From HRBIN30 sp964534275 (GTDB lineage Bacteria; Desulfobacterota; Binatia; HRBIN30): 64,000 nt of DNA. Both the position numbers and the translations under genes were made by a program. Position 1 is the stretch's first letter, and every line of letters starts with the position of its first letter. The stretch lies in the NCBI GenBank assembly GCA_964534275.1, contig CAZHQG010000002.1, positions 124,001 to 188,000 on the forward strand. The letters are read 5' to 3'. Under the pieces are notes generated by a model. The model saw only the letters and a list, made by a program, of their open reading frames with translations. It was not told the DNA's origin and did no database searches. Shown here piece after piece: positions 32,466 to 41,791 of this stretch.

Positions 32466-34532
32466 TCAGGACGCTGTGCCGGGACGATAGATTTGCTGAT
32501 ACCGCAAATAGTGCGTCCACACTCGCTTCACGTAATCGCGCGTCTCGCGGTAGGTGATTTCTTCCACGAATTCGTCCGGCGCCAGGCCGTGCGCGCGCGC
32601 AAGCCAGCGACGGGCGGCTTCCTCTCCCCCGTTGTAGGCCGCCAGAGCGACAAAAGGTTGGTCGCCGAAGAGATCGAGTAGCTCGCGCAAGTGGCGTACG
32701 CCGAGCAAAATGTTCGTGCGCGGGTCGAACAAATCCACGCGCTCGGGATCGAGTCCGACCGCCGGTGCGACCCGCCGTGCGGTTTGGGGCATCAACTGCA
32801 TGAGCCCGCAGGCTCCTGCCGGAGAGCATACTTCGGGATCGAATAAGCTTTCCTGGCGCATAACTGCCAGAACGAATAGCGGGTCGATCCGCTGCGCGTT
32901 GGCGGCTTCGAGTATGTGTTCCTGGAACGCCAGCGGGTATTCTACCCGCTCCCGATCCGAGGGTGACCAGTCGCGCCACGACCAAACGGCACGCAGTGCG
33001 TCGGCGTATGCGTCGGTACGCATCCAGGCAGCCAAGAGAAAGGCGCGCCATGTCGGGTCGCCCACTGGTGCCCCGGCAGCGATGGCTGCCAGCTCTTTGC
33101 GCGCCAGCGACTGCACGCCAGCGGCCCGAAGGTGTTGCCAGCGCGTTCCATGGAACGGATCCATCGACGGCAAAGGGGGAATCTCCGGCAGTGTGGGTGC
33201 GGGCATGCCGAGGCCAGCGAGCCGTACGGTAGCGGCACCGAGGCCGCGCAGGCGCCGCTCGGCCATATGCGCATAGTAACTCGAGACCCCACTGGCCAGC
33301 TTGCGGTAAATCTGGTCGGCTTGGCGGGGCTGACCTCGGGCCTCGAGACACCGAGCACGCCAATACAGGCCGCGCTCGTCTTCATTGCCCAGGCGCTCGA
33401 ACCAGCGCTGTGCTTCGCCTGCGTTTCCGCTTTTCCATGCGAACCAGCCGCGCCACCAAAAGAACTCCCGCTGGAGGTCCGGTCCAACAAGCAACCGGTC
33501 GGTATCGGACAGGAGTGCCTGGGCGCGGGTCAGGTCACCGCCGCTGTAGGCAATGCGGGCGCGTGCCAACAAGGCACGCGGCGCCACGTCCGCGAGCGGG
33601 TAGCGCTGGAGAAGCTCCGCAAATACCCGATCGGCTGCCACGTCGCGGTTGCGGTTCCACAGCACGGTACCCATCCGGTACAGGGCACTGGCTGCAGACC
33701 GCGTATGGGGATATCGAGTTCCGACCATCCACCAGCCTCGAAGAGCGTCTTCCCACTGCGCCAACCCGTACGCGACTTCGGCAAGCACGACCAGCGCGCG
33801 AGCGCGCAGCTCGGGATCCATGCTTGTGGCCAAAGGTTCGGCCAGGTTGCGAGCGAGAGTCCAGTCGCGGTCGCGGATGGCCCACTCCGCTTCCTCTACC
33901 TGTTCTCCGGGGTTTGGCGCGAACTGCGGATGTGCCGCGCGCAGCTTGGTCAGGTGGCTTCGTGCACGCTCGCGCACCTCGGCGTTTTTCGCTTGGCCCC
34001 AAACCTCTCGGTACACCCGCGCAGCTTCCGCGTAGTCTCCGGCCCGCTCGCGGACGCGGGCAAGGACCAGCCGGGCGCGCTGCTGCCACTCGGGCGGCGG
34101 GGCCTGAGCAAGAACGCGCGTCGCCCAAAGTTGCGCACGGTCCGTAGATCCGGACTCCTCCAGCCACTCCGCCAAGTGCGCCGCCGCCTCGGCAAAGTAG
34201 ATGCTTTGGGGGTACTCGCCCACCACCCGCTCCATGGCCGCGATCGCATCCTGGCGTCGCTGGCGCTTGGCGGCGGCCAAGCCCGCGTGAAACCAACTAT
34301 GATCCGCGAGCTCTGGGTAGGCGCGGGCCACGCGGACGAATAGCGCGTAGGCGCGATCGACGTCCTGTGCCCGCCACGCTTGCCAGGCTTGCCGGAAGCG
34401 CAGTTGCTTCTGTGTGTCGCCTTGCCAGCGCAGCCACCACGCTCCCGGATCGATGGATGCGAGCCACGAGCTCGGCCCACAGCCCGTCGCACCCAGCGCC
34501 ACCCACACCAACACCCAGACCAGTTGCCGCAT
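32466..34532 (-). CDS. Soluble lytic murein transglycosylase-like lipoprotein (Slt type)
   Basis: Periplasmic enzyme that cleaves the glycan strands of peptidoglycan, forming 1,6-anhydroMurNAc ends; 688 residues. It starts with a lipoprotein signal (VALGATGC lipobox). A long superhelical alpha/TPR-like region (about 30-480) with repeats such as ALFVRVARAYPELADHSWFHAG follows. The C-terminal catalytic domain has FVLAVMRQESLFDPEVCSPA (catalytic Glu in RQES), GLMQLMPQTA and ALAAYNGGEEA. ATG 34532 is chosen because the lipoprotein signal begins there; the open frame extends over the divergent maf gene. The two genes share a 66-base intergenic region. Confidence 0.93.
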   Translation of the reverse strand: MRQLVWVLVWVALGATGCGPSSWLASIDPGAWWLRWQGDTQKQLRFRQAWQAWRAQDVDRAYALFVRVARAYPELADHSWFHAGLAAAKRQRRQDAIAAMERVVGEYPQSIYFAEAAAHLAEWLEESGSTDRAQLWATRVLAQAPPPEWQQRARLVLARVRERAGDYAEAARVYREVWGQAKNAEVRERARSHLTKLRAAHPQFAPNPGEQVEEAEWAIRDRDWTLARNLAEPLATSMDPELRARALVVLAEVAYGLAQWEDALRGWWMVGTRYPHTRSAASALYRMGTVLWNRNRDVAADRVFAELLQRYPLADVAPRALLARARIAYSGGDLTRAQALLSDTDRLLVGPDLQREFFWWRGWFAWKSGNAGEAQRWFERLGNEDERGLYWRARCLEARGQPRQADQIYRKLASGVSSYYAHMAERRLRGLGAATVRLAGLGMPAPTLPEIPPLPSMDPFHGTRWQHLRAAGVQSLARKELAAIAAGAPVGDPTWRAFLLAAWMRTDAYADALRAVWSWRDWSPSDRERVEYPLAFQEHILEAANAQRIDPLFVLAVMRQESLFDPEVCSPAGACGLMQLMPQTARRVAPAVGLDPERVDLFDPRTNILLGVRHLRELLDLFGDQPFVALAAYNGGEEAARRWLARAHGLAPDEFVEEITYRETRDYVKRVWTHYLRYQQIYRPGTAS

Positions 34533-34598
34533 GCAGAGCCGGGTAGCAAAAGCGTTCGCTTGCAGCGACACAGCGAGTTTGCGAACACTCGAACCGCC

Positions 34599-35198
34599 AT
34601 GTCGCGCCCGGTGATTCTGGCCTCGGCTTCTCCGCGTCGGAAAGAGTTGCTGGCCACCTTGCAGGTGCCCTTCCGCGTGGTTCCGGCCAATGTGCCAGAG
34701 GTCCCTGACCCGGAAGAGGCCGTGCAGGAGTACGTGCTGCGCTTGGCGGCTGCCAAGGCCGCAGTGGTGGCGGAACGCTTCCGCGATGCACTCGTAGTGG
34801 CCGCGGACACCGAGGTGGAACTTGACGGCGCGGTGCTCGGCAAACCGAGTTCTCCGGACCACGCTGTAGCGATGTTGCGTCAGCTTTCAGGCCGCACCCA
34901 CCGCGTGTGTACCGGTGTATGCTTGCGTGAGGATCAGGCCGTGCTGGAGCTGTTCTCGGTGGAGACGTTGGTGACGTTCAAGCCCTTGAGCGACGAGGCT
35001 ATCGCTGCGTACGTCGCGAGCGGAGAGCCCATGGACAAAGCCGGCGCGTATGGAGCACAAGGCGAAGGGCGCCGACTCATCGAACGGATCGAAGGGTCGT
35101 GGACAAACGTGGTCGGGTTACCCTTGGAGGAAGTGGCAGCCTGCTTGCGCCGCCATGGGGTGCTTGGGCCCCGAGTAGCCGAGTCGCTACGTGCATGA
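34599..35198 (+). CDS. maf: Maf-like nucleoside triphosphate pyrophosphatase
   Basis: House-cleaning enzyme that hydrolyses modified or canonical nucleotides (dTTP/UTP or m7GTP class) to monophosphates; 199 residues. The N-terminal LASASPRRKELL, the catalytic-base region VVAADTEVELDGAVLGKP (Asp70-Thr71 pair) and DKAGAYGAQGEG are family hallmarks. The glutamine in YGAQG is typical of the dTTP/UTP subgroup (YhdE), so that class is favoured. The stop overlaps the yggS-like start (ATGA at 35195). Confidence 0.92.
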   Translation: MSRPVILASASPRRKELLATLQVPFRVVPANVPEVPDPEEAVQEYVLRLAAAKAAVVAERFRDALVVAADTEVELDGAVLGKPSSPDHAVAMLRQLSGRTHRVCTGVCLREDQAVLELFSVETLVTFKPLSDEAIAAYVASGEPMDKAGAYGAQGEGRRLIERIEGSWTNVVGLPLEEVAACLRRHGVLGPRVAESLRA

Positions 35199-35905
35199 AC
35201 ACCGAAGTTGCAGCACGCGTGGCGCAAGTTCGCGAGCGGGTCGCTACCGCAGCGCTGCGTTGCGGGCGCTCTCCTTCGGAGGTGTGCATCGTGGCAGTGG
35301 CGAAGACCCAGCCTGTCGAAGCTGTGCAGGCGGCAGTCGACGCTGGCATCACGAACATCGGCGAAAATTACGTTCAGGAAGCCCAAGCCAAGGCCGCCAA
35401 AGTCCGCGGGCCCGTCCGCTGGCACATGGTTGGCCACCTGCAGCGCAACAAGGTACGTGCTGCACTGCAACTGTTCGCCATGATTCACAGCGTGGATCGC
35501 GTGGCCTTGTTGGAAGAGATCGAAGCGCGTGCCGAGCAGCTCGGGCGCGAGTTTGTGGATGTGTTGTTCGAGGTGAACCTCGGCGGCGAGGCAACCAAGT
35601 CGGGAGTCGCTCCACACGCGTTGGGCGAGTTGTTCGCGGCCCTCGAGCGCTGCCCTCGCGTGCGGGTTCGCGGCCTCATGTGTATTCCCCCGCCTACCGA
35701 GTCGGCAGAACGAAGCCGACCATTTTTCCGCCGCTTGCGCGAGCTTCGCGATCAGTGGCAGGCCGCGGTTCGTGGGCAAGCGGAGCTCACGGAGCTTTCC
35801 ATGGGGATGAGCGACGATTTTGAAGTAGCGATCGAGGAGGGCGCGACCATGGTTCGCATTGGCCGCGCGCTCTTTGGCGAGCGGCCTGCAAAGCACCAGC
35901 CCTAG
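35195..35905 (+). CDS. YggS/PLPBP family pyridoxal phosphate homeostasis protein
   Basis: Alanine-racemase-fold PLP-binding protein that buffers PLP levels; 236 residues. The PLP lysine is Lys37 in VAVAKTQP, followed by GENYVQEAQAKA and WHMVGHLQRNKVRAALQLF. The C-terminal ELSMGMSDDFEVAIEEGATMVRIG is the usual family end. No catalytic Tyr partner of alanine racemase is expected. ATG 35195 overlaps the maf stop. The neighbour proC downstream is a classical partner of yggS, supporting the call. Confidence 0.94.
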   Translation: MNTEVAARVAQVRERVATAALRCGRSPSEVCIVAVAKTQPVEAVQAAVDAGITNIGENYVQEAQAKAAKVRGPVRWHMVGHLQRNKVRAALQLFAMIHSVDRVALLEEIEARAEQLGREFVDVLFEVNLGGEATKSGVAPHALGELFAALERCPRVRVRGLMCIPPPTESAERSRPFFRRLRELRDQWQAAVRGQAELTELSMGMSDDFEVAIEEGATMVRIGRALFGERPAKHQP

Positions 35906-35961
35906 CGGGTGTACGTTCCCGGCGCTGGGCTGGAAATTCAGAAGAAGGAGGTCGAGGAGCG

Positions 35962-36825
35962 ATGGCGACAAAACGAACAACGGCCCGTGGGGCGCGCCAA
36001 CCGCGGGTAAAGGCACTGCCTCCCATCGGCTTGATCGGTGCCGGGAACATGGCCAGTGCACTCATGCGGGGATTGTTGCAGGCAGGGCTGAGTTCTCCTG
36101 CGACGCTAATCGCCAGCGACGTGGACAAGGCGAAACTCGCTGCGCTCAAGCGGCAGTGGAAGATCCAGACGGCGACCCGCAACACCGCTGTCGTCGAAGC
36201 GGCCAAGGTGCTGGTGCTGGCAGTGAAACCGCAGGACTTGGATGTCGTGCTCCAAGAGATCCGCGGTTCGATCACCCCGCAGCATTTGGTGATCAGCATT
36301 GCTGCGGGCGTACCGACCAGCAAGATCGAATTTGCACTCGGTGGCGACGTGCGGGTGCTGCGCGCCATGCCCAACACGCCGGCGCTGGTGGGCAAGGGAA
36401 TGACGGTACTTGTCCGCGGGCGCTACGCCACGGCTGCGGATGTGAAGCTCGGACTCCAGATTTTCGGAGCGGTGGGCGATGCGGTCGATGTGGAAGACGA
36501 ACGCATGCTCGATGCGGTGACCGGGCTTAGTGGGAGCGGGCCCGCGTATGTGTACTTGTTCGCCGAAGGGCTGATTGCGGGCGGCGTGGCCGCCGGGCTC
36601 ACGGCGGCGTTGGCTGCACGCCTTACGTTCCAAACAATCGCTGGAGCTGCCGCGATGCTCCTAGAGACCGGGCAGCGCCCGGAGGACTTGCGCGCGCAAG
36701 TGAGTTCTCCGGGAGGCACGACTCTGGCGGGTCTCAGCGAGCTGCACCGGCGAGGATTCAAGGACGCGCTGGTGGCCGCTGTGGTCGCGGCCACGCGACG
36801 CTCGCAGGAACTCGGGCGCAAGTAG
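35962..36825 (+). CDS. proC: Pyrroline-5-carboxylate reductase
   Basis: Final NAD(P)H-dependent step of proline synthesis; 287 residues. The N-terminal Rossmann motif PIGLIGAGNMASALMRGLL (about residues 21-39) and the C-terminal AVTGLSGSGPAYVYLFAEG and VSSPGGTTLAGLSEL signatures are diagnostic. An N-terminal extension of about 18 basic residues (TKRTTARGARQPRVK) precedes the Rossmann fold. The ribosome site AAGGAGGTCGAGGAG lies just before ATG 35962. It follows yggS by 56 bases and precedes ggt by 9 bases. Confidence 0.95.
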   Translation: MATKRTTARGARQPRVKALPPIGLIGAGNMASALMRGLLQAGLSSPATLIASDVDKAKLAALKRQWKIQTATRNTAVVEAAKVLVLAVKPQDLDVVLQEIRGSITPQHLVISIAAGVPTSKIEFALGGDVRVLRAMPNTPALVGKGMTVLVRGRYATAADVKLGLQIFGAVGDAVDVEDERMLDAVTGLSGSGPAYVYLFAEGLIAGGVAAGLTAALAARLTFQTIAGAAAMLLETGQRPEDLRAQVSSPGGTTLAGLSELHRRGFKDALVAAVVAATRRSQELGRK

Positions 36826-36834
36826 TTCGTCTGG

Positions 36835-38466
36835 ATGTTTCGCAGCAATCGACCATACGGGAGTGGCTGGCGTGCACAACGGTCGCTCGTGCTGGCTCGG
36901 CGAGGTCTCGTGTGCACCAGCCAAGCGCTTGCCACCAGCGCCGGCGTGGAAGTGTTGCGCCGTGGAGGCACGGCCATGGATGCCGCGCTGGCGGCGAACC
37001 TGGTACTGTGTGTGGTCGAGCCGTACAACACAGGGCTCGGGGGCGACTGCTTGTTGCTGTACTGGAATGCTGCTGAACACCGCCTGTACGCCTTGAACGG
37101 AAGCGGCCGAGCTCCCGCCGCACTCGATGTCGACGTGCTGGAGGCGCGAGGCTTTACATCGATGCCGCTCACTGGTGTGTGGAGCATCACGGTGCCAGGG
37201 GCGGTCCAGGCGTGGGCGGACGCTCACGGGCGCTTCGGACGGCTCCCATGGGACACCTTGTTCGAGGCGGCCATCGACTACGCAGAACACGGCTTTCCGG
37301 TAACGGAAGTGATCGGTTACGAGTGGAGATTGATCGTCCACGCTGGGATTTTACAGGATCCGGTTGCGCGTGCGTGGTTCACCTGCAACGGAGAGCCGCC
37401 GGAACTGGGCGAGATCGTTCGCTTGCCCGAGCTTGCCCGTTCCTTCAAGGAACTTGCTCGCTCTGGGCCGGACTGGTTCTATCGTGGACCGTTCGCAGAA
37501 GCCGCCGCGCAGGCGGTCGCCCAGCAGGGCGGGGTTCTCAGTTTGCAGGACTTTCGGGAACATTGCTCTACCTGGGTGGACCCGCTCACCACCACGTACC
37601 GCGGTTACGAACTTGTCGAATTTCCGCCCAGTACCCAGGGCATCGCGGCGCTGCTGGCACTGAACATCCTCGAAAATTTCGACCTGCCTGCATACGGGCC
37701 ACAAGCGCCCGAGGTGCACCACTATCGGATCGAGGCAGTGAAGTTGGCGCTGGCCGATCGCAACCGGTATGTGGCAGACCCCGAGTTTGCCAGCGTGCCG
37801 GTCGAGGGATTGCTGTCGAAGGACTACGCCCAAGGCCGCGCCGCCGTGCTCCACCCGCAACGCGCGTTAGTGCAACCGGCGCCGGGAAGAATGCTGCCAG
37901 GCTCCGATACGGTGTACTTGGCAGCCGCGGATTCCGAGGGGAACCTGGTGTCGATGATCAGCAGCTTGTACTTTCCCTTTGGCTCAGGGGTCGCGGTGCC
38001 GGGCACCGGGGTGGTGCTGCAAAACCGTGGCGCCGGCTTCGTGCTCGAGCGTGGACACCCCAACTGCGTGGCGCCACGCAAGCGCCCGTTGCATACCATC
38101 ATTCCCGCCATGCTCTTGCATCAGGGCCAACCGGTGGTGGCTTTCGGCGTGATGGGTGGGGATCATCAGGCTCAAGCGCACGTGCAAGTGGTGTCGCACA
38201 TGGTGGACTTCGGGGCCAACATTCAAGAAGCTTTGGATGCTCCACGGTTCCACGTCATCGAGCGCAATCGTGTCGCGTTCGAAGAAGAATACGATCCGGT
38301 GTTGGTGGCGGCCTTGTCGCAGCGCGGGCACGCAATTGCCGACCCCGCGGAAGTGCGCATCCGTGGCGGATTTGGCGGGGGCCAAGGAATCATGGTGCAC
38401 CCGCGGTCCGGGGTTTTGTGGGGCGGTTCCGACCGGCGCAAAGACGGGACTGCCGGCGGGTATTAG
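36835..38466 (+). CDS. Gamma-glutamyltranspeptidase family protein (YwrD-like)
   Basis: N-terminal nucleophile hydrolase of the GGT family, made as one chain and cleaved autocatalytically; 543 residues. The large-subunit part has SAGVEVLRRGGTAMDAALAA and NTGLGGDCLLLYW. The cleavage site and nucleophile are Thr359 in PGSDTVYLAAAD, and SSLYFPFGSGV follows. No signal peptide is seen, so like the YwrD group it is probably cytoplasmic and may act on other gamma-glutamyl or cephalosporin-like amides. It begins 9 bases after proC and is likely co-transcribed with it. Confidence 0.9.
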   Translation: MFRSNRPYGSGWRAQRSLVLARRGLVCTSQALATSAGVEVLRRGGTAMDAALAANLVLCVVEPYNTGLGGDCLLLYWNAAEHRLYALNGSGRAPAALDVDVLEARGFTSMPLTGVWSITVPGAVQAWADAHGRFGRLPWDTLFEAAIDYAEHGFPVTEVIGYEWRLIVHAGILQDPVARAWFTCNGEPPELGEIVRLPELARSFKELARSGPDWFYRGPFAEAAAQAVAQQGGVLSLQDFREHCSTWVDPLTTTYRGYELVEFPPSTQGIAALLALNILENFDLPAYGPQAPEVHHYRIEAVKLALADRNRYVADPEFASVPVEGLLSKDYAQGRAAVLHPQRALVQPAPGRMLPGSDTVYLAAADSEGNLVSMISSLYFPFGSGVAVPGTGVVLQNRGAGFVLERGHPNCVAPRKRPLHTIIPAMLLHQGQPVVAFGVMGGDHQAQAHVQVVSHMVDFGANIQEALDAPRFHVIERNRVAFEEEYDPVLVAALSQRGHAIADPAEVRIRGGFGGGQGIMVHPRSGVLWGGSDRRKDGTAGGY

Positions 38467-38536
38467 CAAATCAATCGCTTGATCTTGATTTTGCTTGCGG
38501 GATTGGTCCAAGTACTCTCGCGAGAGGGAGACCGTC

Positions 38537-39172
38537 GTGTGGACCGATCGCGAAGCCAAGGAACAAATCATTCAAATCACGAACGAGTTGTTCGCCCACG
38601 GTTTACTCACGGCAACGGGCGGGAACATCAGTGCTCGCGCGGCCGACGGAGAAACCATCTGGATTACGCCAAGTCAGTTGTACAAAGGTGGACTCCACGA
38701 ACCGGATCTTGTGCGCATCCGGCGCGACGGCTCGGTGGTCGAGGGCGAGCGTGTTCCTTCGGTCGAGTGGCAAATGCACTGGGGCGCATATGACGCTCGG
38801 CCAGATACGACTGGAGCGGTGCACACGCATGCACCCGTAGCCACGGCATTCGGGATTACCAACCAAGTCTTTCCGCCGATCAACACGGATGCGATTTTTC
38901 TCCGCGATACGCCCCTCGTGCCCTGGTATATGCCGGGCTCCAAAGAGCTTGCCGACGCCGTTCACGAGGCGTTGAAGAAAAGCCGCGGTTGCATCTTACA
39001 GAATCATGGCCTGATGACTGTAGACAAAACCCTGCGCAAAGCCGCGACCCGCGCGATGATGATCGAAGAGACGGCAAAAATTGTTCTCTACGTCAAACAG
39101 TTCGGGGGCACGGTCACGTACATCCCCGACGAATGGATCGAGCGCTTGGCGCCTCTCGCGGATTTTATCTGA
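38537..39172 (+). CDS. Class II aldolase/adducin family protein
   Basis: A 211-residue zinc-dependent class II aldolase-like protein (fuculose-phosphate aldolase/adducin fold). The N-terminal ELFAHGLLTATGGNISARA is typical. The metal-binding histidines are in AVHTHAPVAT and LQNHGLMT. The substrate is undetermined; members act on fuculose-1-P, ribulose-phosphates or methylthioribulose-1-P. GTG 38537 is chosen: GAGAGGGAG lies 5-14 bases upstream, and the longer frame back to 38495 is not conserved-looking. The gene ends 38 bases before the convergent DUF255 gene. Confidence 0.88.
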   Translation: MWTDREAKEQIIQITNELFAHGLLTATGGNISARAADGETIWITPSQLYKGGLHEPDLVRIRRDGSVVEGERVPSVEWQMHWGAYDARPDTTGAVHTHAPVATAFGITNQVFPPINTDAIFLRDTPLVPWYMPGSKELADAVHEALKKSRGCILQNHGLMTVDKTLRKAATRAMMIEETAKIVLYVKQFGGTVTYIPDEWIERLAPLADFI

Positions 39173-39210
39173 CCGCTCGGGGCTACCAGGAGTCCGCGCC
39201 CGGACCGTCC

Positions 39211-41298
39211 TTAGCCGATCGACAAGTTGGGTACCGGAAGTCCTGGCTGGGGCAGTAACTTTGCGAGCGCGTCGGGCTGGGTCACCGGCGGCGAGCACGT
39301 AAACCCGCAGCACACGTAGGCTACCGCTTCAGTCTGTGGGGGCAGTGGTTTGTCGCGTACGAGCGGCAACGGGCCCTTGGGATCCTCCGGGGATGCGACG
39401 ACGAGTACCCGGTGAGGTACGTAATGCTGTCGGACGAGCCGAACGAGATCTTGTGCGGCTCCGCGGCGGGATTCCAGAATCACGGCGGTCCACGGTTGAA
39501 CCACGTCGAACAGCGCTGCACACAGCATGCTTGGGAATCCCGAAGGCTGCGCGTGCATGGTGGCGGCGTAGGTTTCCAGCACCTTGCGGGCGTGTCGTTC
39601 GTAGGTCGGATTGCCGGTCAGGTGCGCCAGACGAAGCAGTGCTCGGCAGGCAACCGAGTTTCCCGATGGGGTGGCGCCGTCGAATACGGGCTTGCTGCGG
39701 ACCACGAGTGCCTCTTGCCGGTCGCTGGTGAAGAAAAAGCCCGCGCTTGCGGAGTCCCAAAAGTGTGCCAGTAGCTCGTCGCCTAGCAAGCGGGCGCGCT
39801 CGAGGTCGCGGCTTTGTTGCAGCGCCTCGAACGAGTCCAAATATGCCTGCAGCAGGAACGAAACGTCCTCCAAGTGCGCTGGGTACTTGGCGATGCCTTG
39901 CGCGTAGGTACTCAAGAGTCCCGTGCTTGGCCACAACCGGTCCTCGAGGAACTGCAAGGTCTGACGCACGACTTCTGCGTACATGGGGTCGCCAAGAACT
40001 TCGGCAGCGAGCGCAAACGCCGACACCGCGAGGCCGTTCCAGGCGGTGAGGATTTTATCGTCCAGCGCAGGTGGTACGCGCCGTTGGCGCGCGAGGAACA
40101 GTTTCTCCCGAGCCTCCTGAAGTGCCACAGTCACTTCGTCGACAGGTCGTTGGTAGAGCTTTGCCAACTGCTCCGCCGCGAGGGTTCGATGGAGCACGCT
40201 CTGGCCATGTTCGAAGTTGCCTTGGTCGGTGACATCCCAGTATCGGCAGGCGAGCTCTGCAAGATCAGGTTCGAGCACGTCGCGCACTTGCTGCGGGTTC
40301 CAGACGTAAAACTTCCCTTCCTCTCCTTCGCTGTCCGCGTCTTGGGAAGAATAAAACCCGCCTTCGGGGGAACGAAGCTCGCGCAGCATGTAGGCCAGTG
40401 TTTCGCGCGCAACTTGGGCAAACTCAGCCCGGTGCGTCGCCTGGTACGCAAACAGGTACAGGCGGGCGAGAAGCGCGTTGTCGTAAAGCATTTTTTCGAA
40501 GTGGGGTACGAGCCAGCGCTCATCGACCGAGTAGCGGTGAAACCCTCCGCCAAGTTGGTCGTAAATTCCGCCCCAGGCCATCTTGTGCAAGGTGTGCTCG
40601 ACCATGTCGCGAAACCGCGGGTCGCCCGACACCGCGAAGAACTGCAGGAAGTACTCGAAGATGGAGGCGTTGGGGAACTTCGGCGCTCCTTGCAGGCCCC
40701 CGTGGACAGGGTCGTAGAGCGATGCCAGGCGATGCGCCGCGTGATCGAGCAACGCGCGGTCGCACGGAGTTGTGGATGCTTCGGGAGTTTCCACCCGTTG
40801 CAGGGCTGCAATCAGTTGCGCCGCAGTTTGGTCGATCTCGTGCCGTTTCTCGCGATACGCTTGCGCTACGGCCTGCAAGACTTTGCGAAAGGCTGGCAAG
40901 CCGTGGCGGTCTTCCGGTGGAAAATACGTTCCCCCGTAAAACGGGCGCCCGTCAGGGCACAAGAAGACGGTCAGCGGCCATCCCCCTCGGCCGGTCAATA
41001 GTTGCACAGCGGTCATGTACACATGGTCCACATCTGGGCGCTCCTCGCGGTCCACTTTCACGTTCACGAACAGCGTGTTCATCAGCCGGGCGGTTTCCGG
41101 GTCCTCGAAAGACTCCCGCTCCATGACGTGGCACCAGTGACACGCAGCGTAGCCAATGCTGAGCAGGATGGGTTTGTCCTCCCGGCGTGCTCGCTCGAAC
41201 GCTTCGGGGCCCCAGGGATACCAGTCGACCGGATTGTGCGCGTGTTGCCGGAGATAAGGGCTCGTCTCACGAGCTAAGCGGTTGGTGTGCGTTGCCAT
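39211..41298 (-). CDS. Thioredoxin-domain DUF255 protein (YyaL/SPATA20 family)
   Basis: A 695-residue protein with an N-terminal thioredoxin-like domain (DUF255) and a large alpha/alpha-barrel region resembling N-acylglucosamine epimerases. Residues 1-60 contain SPYLRQHAHNPVDWYPWG and the redox-type motif CHWCHVM (Cys53, Cys56). GGWPLTVFLCPDGRPF follows, then barrel segments such as YDQLGGGFHRYSVDERWLVP and DADSEGEEGKFYVW. It is conserved from bacteria to animals, but its function is not established. ATG 41298 with GGAGA 6 bases upstream is chosen; the open frame beyond it is not family-like. Confidence 0.93.
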   Translation of the reverse strand: MATHTNRLARETSPYLRQHAHNPVDWYPWGPEAFERARREDKPILLSIGYAACHWCHVMERESFEDPETARLMNTLFVNVKVDREERPDVDHVYMTAVQLLTGRGGWPLTVFLCPDGRPFYGGTYFPPEDRHGLPAFRKVLQAVAQAYREKRHEIDQTAAQLIAALQRVETPEASTTPCDRALLDHAAHRLASLYDPVHGGLQGAPKFPNASIFEYFLQFFAVSGDPRFRDMVEHTLHKMAWGGIYDQLGGGFHRYSVDERWLVPHFEKMLYDNALLARLYLFAYQATHRAEFAQVARETLAYMLRELRSPEGGFYSSQDADSEGEEGKFYVWNPQQVRDVLEPDLAELACRYWDVTDQGNFEHGQSVLHRTLAAEQLAKLYQRPVDEVTVALQEAREKLFLARQRRVPPALDDKILTAWNGLAVSAFALAAEVLGDPMYAEVVRQTLQFLEDRLWPSTGLLSTYAQGIAKYPAHLEDVSFLLQAYLDSFEALQQSRDLERARLLGDELLAHFWDSASAGFFFTSDRQEALVVRSKPVFDGATPSGNSVACRALLRLAHLTGNPTYERHARKVLETYAATMHAQPSGFPSMLCAALFDVVQPWTAVILESRRGAAQDLVRLVRQHYVPHRVLVVASPEDPKGPLPLVRDKPLPPQTEAVAYVCCGFTCSPPVTQPDALAKLLPQPGLPVPNLSIG

Positions 41299-41791
41299 CG
41301 TGTCTCCTTCCACGGGTCGGGTGCCCGGTTCGTCCAACGTTCGCAGCTTGGGGGAACAAAGCAAGACCGCATCCTTCGCCTTGCGGGCCGCCCGCGGGGA
41401 TCGTCGGCCCCCACATGGCGCCGGGTAAAGTACTTCCTCATCCGACCGGAGAGCGGACCGAACGAGGAGAGGATTGTCGGGTTGCCGCCGTGGCAGCTCC
41501 GCCCCGAGGATTGGTGAGACGGCTGATTCTGGCCTGCGTTCGCTGTCGGCTGCCCACAAACGCCCGGCTCAACAACGGCGCTGTTGGTGTGTGGCGACGG
41601 CGGGGCTGCCAGGTTCCCGTGCTGTTTTCGAGAAGAAGCCAGGCACGAGGCGAAGGAATAGCCTGGATCGAGGCTTACGAATCCGGGTGGATGGACGGTC
41701 CGTTCGGTGCGGTCGCGGCAGTCTTGCCCCCGGTCTGGCATTTGCGCGTCGGGTGTGGCGATAAGGAGCGTATTGGAGGTCGGAGTTCGCC
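41299..41791. other. Divergent noncoding region upstream of the DUF255 and DUF35-thiolase genes
   Basis: About 490 bases without a recognisable gene. Several overlapping open frames exist on both strands but none has family-like sequence. The region should hold promoters for both flanking genes; no convincing -35/-10 pair, riboswitch or hairpin with a T-run was identified. Confidence 0.5.
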